This document shows, in pieces, positions 1 to 5,877 of a DNA stretch of 24,409 bases. How positions within the stretch are numbered: position 1 is the first letter of the stretch; every line of letters starts with the position of its first letter. The stretch is from CAYSLA01 sp964431685 (GTDB taxonomy: Bacteria > Armatimonadota > UBA5829): NCBI GenBank assembly GCA_964431685.1, contig CAYSLA010000040.1, positions 1 to 24,409 of the forward strand, in the 5' to 3' direction. The notes under the pieces were generated by a model, which ran no database searches, was not told the DNA's origin, and saw only the letters and a program-made list of their open reading frames with translations. The position numbers were made by a program, and so were the translations under genes.

Positions 1-185
1 GAGTCAGTGGCGGAAGCGGAAACAGCTTCTACATTGACGACGGCTCGGATGTGACTGTGAAAGTGACTGTCGCGAGTGGGGGAATCCCGTCGAACGGCAG
101 TTACGTCACAGTCACTGGCATTAGTTCTTGCGAGTTGGTTTCCGGAGTGACCGGAAGAGTAATACTCGCAATTACATACCAGTAG
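1..185 (+). CDS. 3' end of a probable secreted protein with a C-terminal beta (OB-like) domain
   Basis: An open frame enters from the left edge (codons in phase with base 3) and stops at TAG 183-185, giving about 60 C-terminal residues. The visible part is rich in G, S, V and T. It reads FYIDDGSDVTVKV, then GIPSNGSYVTVTGISSCEL, then GRVILAITYQ. This IDDGS...G.YV.VTGISS pattern resembles small OB-fold-like C-terminal domains I recall from large secreted proteins of Armatimonadota-type bacteria; that link is memory, not a search. Nothing can be said about the rest of the protein or its catalytic function. A strong hairpin follows the stop codon, consistent with a transcript end before the next gene. 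Confidence 0.6.
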   Translation, partial: VSGGSGNSFYIDDGSDVTVKVTVASGGIPSNGSYVTVTGISSCELVSGVTGRVILAITYQ

Positions 186-200
186 AGTAGGTTTCGGTTT

Positions 201-232
201 GTTCCCTGGCCCGTCCAACCCGGGCCAGGAAC
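201..232 (+). terminator. GC-rich hairpin between the first two genes, possible terminator
   Basis: CCTGGCCCG at 205-213 pairs perfectly with CGGGCCAGG at 221-229 across a 7-base loop. GTT 201-203 and AAC 230-232 extend the stem to 12 pairs with one bulged C. It lies 15 bases after the stop codon of the upstream gene. There is no T-run after it, so it is either a non-canonical terminator or a 3'-end-stabilising hairpin. Seen directly; the function is inferred. Confidence 0.5.
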
Positions 233-276
233 AGCCGAGCATCGCGCGCGAAAAACCATAATAATGGAGGAAAAAG

Positions 277-1167
277 ATGAAAGTCACTTGTTTGTTAGTG
301 CTAGCTCTGATGTTTGTAGTCGGATGCGTTTCTGCGCAGGCCGCTACTATCTACAGGCTCAATTTCGATGTCCCCGCGTCCTCGCCGGGCCCGAGTCCCT
401 ACTTGGCCGGGCCTGGCGACATAATCCCGGCGGGCATGACCAATGTTGGACTTGACAATCCGCACGATATTGCGGTTCCGGCTGTAGCCGGTCCGCAGGG
501 TGGCAACGTTCTCTCTCAGATGCTTGGTGCAGGCTGGCCCAACCAGCAGGGCTACAGGTTTGGAGGCGACGGTGTCAGGTTCACTGAGACGCCCGGACCG
601 ACAGTCTCCAATACTTGGACGCTGGAGGTTCTGGTCAATCCGTATTTCTACAATTCGGGATTTGGCTTGTCAGATAACTCGATGATACTGAACTCCGAGA
701 ACATGGGCGATGGCTACGGGCCGGGTGATATCAGCCTTTCTGTGAGTCAGAACACGGGCAAAGTCTCAATGTCGTTTGCGATGTACGGTTATGGTGACAT
801 GGTCTCTAGCACTGCCCTGCAGTCTGGACAATGGTACCATATTGCAGTTGTGGTGAATGGCTCTGGAGATCCGGGGACTCAGCGGACTGAAATGTGGATT
901 AACGGCTCTCTTGATGCAACCGGCGGCTATCCTGTCGGATGGGAGACTCAAGGCCTGTTCAAGATCCCAGGCTACTTCAACATCGGTAGTTGGTACTGGA
1001 CGACTGAAAGAAACTGGCAGGGCCAGATCGACGCATTCGCCATCAGCAATGCAGCGCTCGCGCCCGGAAGCTTCGTGTTTGCGCCGGTTCCCGAGCCGGG
1101 AACGCTGATGGTGCTTGGCACCGGTTTGGTGGGGCTTGTTTCCCTCCGCCGGCGGGTTCGCAAATAG
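277..1167 (+). CDS. LamG/concanavalin-like PEP-CTERM surface protein
   Basis: A 296-residue exported protein. ATG 277 follows an excellent RBS (GGAGGAAAAAG, 265-275). Residues 1-22 look like a signal peptide with cleavage near AQA-A. The body is a LamG-like jelly-roll domain: the core GQWYHIAVVVNGSGD, TEMWINGSLDATG and a final WQGQIDAFAISNAAL are the typical closing strands of LamG/concanavalin domains. Residues 271-296 form a PEP-CTERM signal (VPEPGT, hydrophobic stretch, RRR tail), which in known systems is processed by an exosortase for surface display. A VVGC stretch at 14-17 also resembles a lipobox but fits less well with the PEP-CTERM end. No catalytic residues are evident; glycan binding is a reasonable inference. 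The LamG part is clearly homologous to the C-terminal 240 or so residues of the large protein at 10630-13290. Confidence 0.88.
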   Translation: MKVTCLLVLALMFVVGCVSAQAATIYRLNFDVPASSPGPSPYLAGPGDIIPAGMTNVGLDNPHDIAVPAVAGPQGGNVLSQMLGAGWPNQQGYRFGGDGVRFTETPGPTVSNTWTLEVLVNPYFYNSGFGLSDNSMILNSENMGDGYGPGDISLSVSQNTGKVSMSFAMYGYGDMVSSTALQSGQWYHIAVVVNGSGDPGTQRTEMWINGSLDATGGYPVGWETQGLFKIPGYFNIGSWYWTTERNWQGQIDAFAISNAALAPGSFVFAPVPEPGTLMVLGTGLVGLVSLRRRVRK

Positions 1168-1187
1168 CGATATAGTGAGCCGAACCA

Positions 1188-1222
1188 GGTCTGGGGAGAA
1201 CGGTTGGAGTTCTCCCCAGACC
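1188..1222 (+). terminator. Perfect 14-bp hairpin, likely terminator of the PEP-CTERM gene
   Basis: GGTCTGGGGAGAAC (1188-1201) and GTTCTCCCCAGACC (1209-1222) are exact reverse complements around a 7-base loop. The hairpin starts 20 bases after the stop codon. No T-tract follows, so termination may not be classically intrinsic, but a stem of this length is the obvious 3' boundary of the gene. Confidence 0.65.
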
Positions 1223-1230
1223 ATGCAGAA

Positions 1231-1291
1231 TGTTTCGGGATTTCGGATAGCACTATGCTGTTAGTTTTGATCAGACCAGAATCCCGAAACA
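1231..1291. repeat. Long inverted repeat, copy 1 (GTTTCGGGA family), upstream of prepilin gene 1
   Basis: TGTTTCGGGATT (1231-1242) pairs with AATCCCGAAACA (1280-1291), 12 perfect pairs around a 37-base loop. A homologous copy with the same arms and a largely matching loop (TCGGAT..., GTTAGT, TGATCAGACCAG) lies at 2047-2107 before the paralogous gene. Related arms recur at 4377-4450 and 4467-4511. It ends 30 bases before the ATG, so it would sit in the leader of the prepilin transcript if transcription starts upstream. Confidence 0.75.
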
Positions 1292-1321
1292 ACGGAACGT
1301 AATCAATTGAAAGGCACGGAC

Positions 1322-2035
1322 ATGACTAGGCGCGGTTTTACACTTATTGAGTTACTCGTGGTCATAGCTATCATAGCAATCCTCGCGGCTATTCTTTTCC
1401 CAGTGTTTGCGCAGGCCAGAGAAAAGGCCAGGCAGGCCAGTTGCCTGAGCAACTGCAAGCAGATAGGCACCGCGGCCATGATGTATTTTGACGACTATGA
1501 CGACCAGAGGCTGTTGGATGCAGACAATATATTCGACAAGCCGCTGAGCAAAGCAACCGCCTATTTCACGGCGCTGTATCCGTACACAAAGACTTACAAG
1601 GCGTGGATATGTCCCAGCGACCTCGGTGACGCTTCCGGTAATCCGCCCAGGGCGGCGGACGGTGAGAACAGCTACAAGGTGAACCAGTGGGCGCTGCTCT
1701 GGCCTGGGCTCGCTCGTCAGGCCCAGATAGAGACGCCGTCGAAGTGCTGGTTTGTGATAGACGCTCAGCCACGCAGTCAGTGGTATGTGGGCCGGTGGAT
1801 ACAGTCGACCATTTTTGCCGGGCCGTCGTGGTTCTATTGGGCCACTAAGGCCCGCCACAACGGCGGATATAACATCACATACATGGACGGCCATGCGGCC
1901 TGGCGCAGGCAGTTTACGCAGGCAGAAATACCAATAGTTGAGAGCGTCAGCACCGGCTGGAGCAACTGGGATATCTACACGCGTGAGCAGAAGGAGTTTG
2001 CGTGGGGACGCTCGACCGGCGGGCCATACGACTGA
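1322..2035 (+). CDS. Prepilin-like protein with N-terminal methylation motif and H-X9-DG C-terminus (copy 1)
   Basis: A 237-residue type IV pilin/type II secretion pseudopilin-like protein. The N-terminus MTRRG-FTLIELL is a canonical prepilin peptidase site (cleavage after G5, Glu at +5), followed by a hydrophobic helix (VVIAIIAILAAILFPVF). The C-terminal part has RHNGGYNITYMDGHAAW, the H-X9-DG motif of the DUF1559-type family common in Planctomycetota and Armatimonadota. I chose ATG 1322 over the upstream in-frame TTG 1307 because AAAGG (1310-1314) is correctly spaced from the ATG and the prepilin leader is then five residues, as usual. Its role, surface fibre or secretion component, is unknown for this family. 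It forms a tandem pair with the next gene and is about as long. Confidence 0.9.
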   Translation: MTRRGFTLIELLVVIAIIAILAAILFPVFAQAREKARQASCLSNCKQIGTAAMMYFDDYDDQRLLDADNIFDKPLSKATAYFTALYPYTKTYKAWICPSDLGDASGNPPRAADGENSYKVNQWALLWPGLARQAQIETPSKCWFVIDAQPRSQWYVGRWIQSTIFAGPSWFYWATKARHNGGYNITYMDGHAAWRRQFTQAEIPIVESVSTGWSNWDIYTREQKEFAWGRSTGGPYD

Positions 2036-2046
2036 GTTCGAGAAGA

Positions 2047-2107
2047 TGTTTCGGGATTTCGGATGGGAATATGTTGTTAGTCCTGATCAGACCAGAATCC
2101 CGAAACA
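2047..2107. repeat. Long inverted repeat, copy 2 (GTTTCGGGA family), upstream of prepilin gene 2
   Basis: Arms TGTTTCGGGATT (2047-2058) and AATCCCGAAACA (2096-2107) are identical to those of copy 1, while the loop has diverged by several substitutions but keeps GTTAGT and TGATCAGACCAG. It starts 11 bases after the stop of prepilin copy 1 and ends 34 bases before the ATG of copy 2. The pair shows that the leader was duplicated together with the gene. Confidence 0.75.
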
Positions 2108-2141
2108 ACAGAACAAACTAGATCGTTTGAAAGGCACGGAA

Positions 2142-2852
2142 ATGTGTAGGCGCGGTTTCACACTAATAGAGCTGCTTGTAGTGATCGCGATCATTGCCAT
2201 TTTGGCGGCTATTCTCTTTCCGGTGTTTGCGCGGGCAAGGGAAAAGGCCAGACAGGCCAGTTGCCTGAGCAATTGTAAGCAGATCGGCACCGCGGCGCAG
2301 ATGTACTTTGACGACAACGATGACCAAAGGTTGCTAGACGCGGATAACATCACCAGCAAGCCGCTCAGAAAGGCGACATGTTATTTTTCGGCGCTCTATC
2401 CGTACACCAAGACCTATGGTGCATGGATATGTCCGAGCGACCTCGGTGACTCTTCCGGCAACCCGCCCAGAGCGGCGGACGGAGAGAATAGTTACAAGGT
2501 CAACCAATGGGCGCTGTACTGGGAAGGATACACTCGGCAAGCTCCGATAGAGACGCCGTCAAAATGCTGGTTTGTGGTAGACGCGCAGCCACGCAGCCAG
2601 TGGTACGTAGGCGGGTGGATACAGGGCACCTTGTTCGGTGGGCCATCGTGGTTCTATTGGGCCACGAGAGCCCGCCACAACGGCGGCTATAACATCACGT
2701 ACATGGACGGCCATGCGGCCTGGCGCAGGCAGTTTACGCAGGCTGAGATACCGATAGTGCAGCACACCGCGTTCGGAGATGGGTTCGCCGGATACACCCA
2801 GGAGCAGAGAGAGTTTGCGTTTGGACGCTCATCCGGCACGCCCTACGAGTGA
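2142..2852 (+). CDS. Prepilin-like protein with N-terminal methylation motif and H-X9-DG C-terminus (copy 2)
   Basis: A 236-residue paralogue of the preceding gene. It has the same prepilin peptidase site (MCRRG-FTLIELL), the same helix and the same C-terminal motif (RHNGGYNITYMDGHAAW). Most of the body is conserved, including SCLSNCKQIGTAA, YPYTKTY, AWICPSDLGD and the PPRAADGENSYKVNQWAL block. Differences cluster in the last 30 residues. The open frame extends upstream to 1938, but that part overlaps copy 1 and the inverted repeat and is not coding. ATG 2142 has the same AAAGG spacing as copy 1. A tandem duplication of gene plus leader explains the arrangement. Two divergent major subunits or a recent expansion are both possible. 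Confidence 0.9.
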   Translation: MCRRGFTLIELLVVIAIIAILAAILFPVFARAREKARQASCLSNCKQIGTAAQMYFDDNDDQRLLDADNITSKPLRKATCYFSALYPYTKTYGAWICPSDLGDSSGNPPRAADGENSYKVNQWALYWEGYTRQAPIETPSKCWFVVDAQPRSQWYVGGWIQGTLFGGPSWFYWATRARHNGGYNITYMDGHAAWRRQFTQAEIPIVQHTAFGDGFAGYTQEQREFAFGRSSGTPYE

Positions 2853-2900
2853 GAGCGTCGCGGACAGTTTATTGTGGTCAATGGCAGGAACATTTTTGGA

Positions 2901-4316
2901 ATGACAGATGGATCGAAGTTTACACTCAGGGCAGTCGAACTGCCTGATATCGGATATCCTGGCGAACCGAGACCGGAGCTGCCGGAGTCAGTTTTCTCGG
3001 CAAGACTTGCGCACGTGCGCAAGCGGATGGACGAGAGGGGACTCGATGCGCTCGTGGTCTATGGTGATCGCGAGCACTACGGTAACATACAGTATCTAAC
3101 GAACTACGATCCACGCTTCGAGGAGACTCTTCTAGTAGTTCTGCCGGAGGGCCGTCCCACTCTGTTCGTTGGAAACGAGGGGATGGGCTACTCCACCATA
3201 GCCCGGCTCGACGTGGAGCGGTGTCTCTACCAGCCGTTCAGCCTGCTTGGCCAGCCCAGGGACCAACTGCAAAGTCTGGAGTCGCTTCTGAGAGAATCAG
3301 GTCTCGGGCAGTGCGGTGCAGTTGGAGAGGCCGGATGGAAGTATTTTTCGGAGTCTGAGTTTCCGAACGCGCAGGAATGTCTGGACCTGCCTGATTTCAT
3401 CGCTTCCGCGTTGCGTCGCGCCATCAAGCCGGGGGGCCGGGTCACAAATGAAGGCGCCATGTTCATGGATAGTGAGACCGGTCTCAGAAGCGTGCACGAG
3501 CCGGAGCAACTGGCGGACTTTGAGTGGATTTCAACCTGCAACTCGCAGGCCTTGCTGGACGGAATACGGGCACTGCGCCCTGGAATGACCGAGCACGAGG
3601 CGTTTGCCGGCATGCGTCCTAACGGGCTGGCATTTTGCTGTCACCCGGTCTGCACAACCGGCGAAATGTTTGTCAGGCACGGAATGGCCAGCGCCACTTG
3701 CCGCCGGCTGGATATCGGCGATCCGATTCTGATGACGATGTCATATAAAGGCTCTAACACCTGCCGCTTCGGATGGGTAGCGAGAGGCAGTGAGGATTTG
3801 CCTGCTATGGCTTCCGACTACGCCCAGGCCGCGGCAATTCCTTATGCGGCGGCTGTGGCTGCGTGGTATAATGCGCTGCGAATTGGAGCAACCGGCGATG
3901 AACTGCACAGGGCGGTCAATGATCGTCTGATACCGCTGGGCTTCAAGATCGGACTAAACGCCGGTCACCAGATTGCCACCGACGAGTGGACGCATAGTCT
4001 GTCTGCCGCAGGCTCTACGCAGCGCGTTGCGAGTGGAATGTACTGGCAGGCGGACTTCTTCCCGACTCTCTCGACGGCTCATCTTGGAGCTTTTGCGGAA
4101 GATGGGATTGCCACAGCAGATTCGGCGCTGCGGTCTGAACTAAAGGAGCGCTACCCGCAGATGTGGGAGCGTGTAGAGGCAAGAAAGCGCTTTGTAACTG
4201 ACGTATTAGGATTCGACTTGTCAGACGATCTACTGCCGTTTTCCAATATTCAGGCGGCGGTAGTTCCATACTTTCTTTCTCCCGAAACGTGTGTGGTCAG
4301 AGAGCGCACGAAGTAG
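2901..4316 (+). CDS. M24/creatinase-fold protein, probably not a metallopeptidase
   Basis: A 471-residue protein without a signal peptide. Residues about 30-165 match the creatinase N-terminal domain (SARLAHVRKRMDERGLDALVVYGDREHYGNIQYLTNYDPRFEE, written here only as a landmark of its first half: RLAHVRKRMDERGLDALVVY). The C-terminal half has the pita-bread fold pattern of M24 (Xaa-Pro aminopeptidase/creatinase). In active M24 enzymes two Asp, one His and two Glu bind metals. Here the Asp-bearing strand reads GDPILMTMSYKGSNTCR (274-289) with no Asp at the ligand positions. The GH pair is present (H356) and the late ED is present (400-401), but the other Glu region reads ADFFPT. It may therefore be a metal-free hydrolase like creatinase, or inactive. 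I prefer ATG 2901 with AGGAA 2886-2890 over the GTG at 2874, which lacks an RBS. Confidence 0.82.
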   Translation: MTDGSKFTLRAVELPDIGYPGEPRPELPESVFSARLAHVRKRMDERGLDALVVYGDREHYGNIQYLTNYDPRFEETLLVVLPEGRPTLFVGNEGMGYSTIARLDVERCLYQPFSLLGQPRDQLQSLESLLRESGLGQCGAVGEAGWKYFSESEFPNAQECLDLPDFIASALRRAIKPGGRVTNEGAMFMDSETGLRSVHEPEQLADFEWISTCNSQALLDGIRALRPGMTEHEAFAGMRPNGLAFCCHPVCTTGEMFVRHGMASATCRRLDIGDPILMTMSYKGSNTCRFGWVARGSEDLPAMASDYAQAAAIPYAAAVAAWYNALRIGATGDELHRAVNDRLIPLGFKIGLNAGHQIATDEWTHSLSAAGSTQRVASGMYWQADFFPTLSTAHLGAFAEDGIATADSALRSELKERYPQMWERVEARKRFVTDVLGFDLSDDLLPFSNIQAAVVPYFLSPETCVVRERTK

Positions 4317-4376
4317 GCAGTTCCAGGCGGGAGATTTCTCCCCGCGGTCGAAATGACATTGAAGACACCGTCGGTG

Positions 4377-4450
4377 TTTCGGGATTTGAGGGTTGGACCA
4401 TGGCGTGTGCAATACGCACAACGTGGAGAACCAACTCGGAAATCCCGAAA
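4377..4450. repeat. Hairpin A of the repeat block (GTTTCGGGA family, copy 3)
   Basis: TTTCGGGATTT (4377-4387) pairs with AAATCCCGAAA (4440-4450). Further in, GTTGG (4392-4396) pairs with CCAAC (4431-4435), CCA (4398-4400) with TGG (4424-4426), and TGTGC (4406-4410) with GCACA (4416-4420), closing on loop AATAC. The whole 74-base segment can thus fold into one interrupted stem-loop. The outer arm is the same motif as in copies 1 and 2, but the interior is unrelated. Confidence 0.65.
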
Positions 4451-4466
4451 GCAACAGTCTTGGCAA

Positions 4467-4511
4467 GTTTCGGGACTTCCGTTCCGCCGAGCTCCACTCA
4501 AGTCCCGAAAC
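4467..4511. repeat. Hairpin B of the repeat block (GTTTCGGGA family, copy 4, covarying arm)
   Basis: GTTTCGGGACTT (4467-4478) pairs perfectly with AAGTCCCGAAAC (4500-4511) around a 21-base loop. Compared with the other copies (GTTTCGGGATT/AATCCCGAAAC) one arm base is T to C and its partner A to G, so pairing is kept. Confidence 0.65.
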
Positions 4512-4588
4512 ACCAAAGACGCTGTCATTCCGAACGAGCGCGAGGAATCGAGTTTTGCCGGATTACATTCTCTGAGAGGACATGCAAT

Positions 4589-5791
4589 ATGAGTCATAAA
4601 CCTGAAGTCGTCGCCATATATTTCCCGAGCTGGCACACGAACGATCATTATCAGTCGTGGTATGGGAAGGGTTTCTCTGAGTGGGAACTCGTCAAGAGCG
4701 CTCGCCCCTTGTACCCCGGACACCATCAGCCCAAGGTGCCAACGTGGGGCTACTTCGACGAGAGCGATCCCCAGTGGTCGGCGAAGGAAATCGACCTGGC
4801 AGCAGACCACGGCATAACGACGTTTCTGTTCGACTGGTACTGGTATTCCGGGGTCAAGATAATGGAGGAGGCGCTGGAAAAGGGCTTCCTGCAAGCCAGG
4901 AACAGAAACCGGATGAAGTTTGCACTCATGTGGGCCAACCACAACTGGGGAGCCTGGCCGGCAACAACAGGGATTCCAGGAATGGGCGGCGTCGTTGGCA
5001 GCGGGCCGCTCAATTGGCTGCCAATACGGCACGATTCCGAAGACTTGGACCGGGTTGTGGACTACTGCTGTGAACACTATTTCTTTGAGCCGAACTACTG
5101 GAATGTGAATGGGCGACCGAATTTCGTGTTATACGACATAGTACAGTTCAGCTCGCAGCTTGGAGGGGACGTTGAGGCGGCAAAGGCGCTTGACCGCATG
5201 GACGAGCGCGCCAGGAAGAATGGCCTGCCGGGCATATATTTCACCGCGAATATCGGATGCTGCGGAATGAACGACTATTGCTGCGGATGGGATCTGGTGC
5301 CCGAGGCTCGTGACATCGGGTTTGAAAGTGTGTTTGCCTATAACATAGTGCGCACGCCGGGCTATGAGACCTTGACCAACGATCGTCCGATAGTGCAGTA
5401 CAGGGATGTCATCGAGTCTCATCAGTATGTATGGAGTCAGATAGAGAATGGTGGACTGCCGCATCATCCCGTAGTGACTATGGGCTGCGACGTCACTCCC
5501 AGGTGGCACCGGGGAGTGACCTTGCCATACGATTTCCGCGCGTTGAGCTATGAGCCGATCGTTGAAGGCAATACTCCGGAGGAGTTCGGCAGGCTCTGCA
5601 GCCTCGCGCTCCAACAGGCCGAGAGCAATGGCAGCGAACCGAAAGTGATCATCCTGAACGCCTGGAACGAATGGACCGAAGGAATGTTCCTTCTTCCCGA
5701 GGAGCGTTATGGTGCAGGCTATCTTGAGGCCCTGAGAGATGCTTTGAAGTCTCCGAGCCACAGGGTTTTGGCGGCGGAGGGCGTAAGGTAG
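4589..5791 (+). CDS. GH99-like / WbsX-type glycan-processing protein
   Basis: A 400-residue protein without a signal peptide, of the WbsX family (GH99-like TIM-barrel domain, sometimes labelled glycosyltransferase). Near the N-terminus it has IYFPSW (10-15) and GFSEWELVKSARP (from residue 28), then PGHHQPKVPTWGYFDESDP and the strand GITTFLFDWYWYSG. Near the C-terminus is NAWNEWTEG (357-365), the hallmark N-x-WNEW-x-EG of the family. GH99 enzymes are endo-mannanases/mannosidases; WbsX relatives occur in polysaccharide loci, and the real reaction is unsettled. The open frame reaches back to 4289, but that part overlaps the previous gene and the repeat block; ATG 4589 has AGAGGA (4575-4580) at 8 bases. 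Its neighbours suggest carbohydrate breakdown rather than O-antigen synthesis. Confidence 0.85.
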   Translation: MSHKPEVVAIYFPSWHTNDHYQSWYGKGFSEWELVKSARPLYPGHHQPKVPTWGYFDESDPQWSAKEIDLAADHGITTFLFDWYWYSGVKIMEEALEKGFLQARNRNRMKFALMWANHNWGAWPATTGIPGMGGVVGSGPLNWLPIRHDSEDLDRVVDYCCEHYFFEPNYWNVNGRPNFVLYDIVQFSSQLGGDVEAAKALDRMDERARKNGLPGIYFTANIGCCGMNDYCCGWDLVPEARDIGFESVFAYNIVRTPGYETLTNDRPIVQYRDVIESHQYVWSQIENGGLPHHPVVTMGCDVTPRWHRGVTLPYDFRALSYEPIVEGNTPEEFGRLCSLALQQAESNGSEPKVIILNAWNEWTEGMFLLPEERYGAGYLEALRDALKSPSHRVLAAEGVR

Positions 5792-5877
5792 GCGTCTGGA
5801 CACGCGGAGCGGCTTACGGGTTCTGCGGTCACGAATGTATGACTGTTTACGGGACGAAGAATCTGGAGGATAGTGAA

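Larger units (their letters stand above)
4329..4549. repeat. Composite nested palindromic repeat block (possible MITE/REP-like element)
   Basis: The 272 bases between stop 4316 and the next start hold no gene but a nested palindrome. Outer arms GATTTCTC (4333-4340) and GAGGAATC (4542-4549) pair imperfectly; AATGACA (4352-4358) pairs with TGTCATT (4523-4529); GGTGTTTCGGGA (4373-4384) pairs with TCCCGAAACACC (4503-4514). Inside lie two separate hairpins (4377-4450 and 4467-4511). GGGAG-ATTT-CTCCC (4329-4342) is a further small hairpin. The ends resemble widespread bacterial intergenic repeats with 'GTCATTC..GAGCG..GAGGAATC' cores that I recall from many draft genomes; I could not search for them. 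No transposase is present. Confidence 0.7.

Noticed and set aside
1938..2141. Upstream extension of prepilin copy 2
   Set aside because: It would run through copy 1 and the inverted repeat and would put about 70 residues before the prepilin cleavage site, which must be near the N-terminus.
4289..4588. Upstream extension of the WbsX-type gene
   Set aside because: The frame is open, but it overlaps the M24 gene and is composed of palindromic repeat; the family start motif and the RBS fit ATG 4589.
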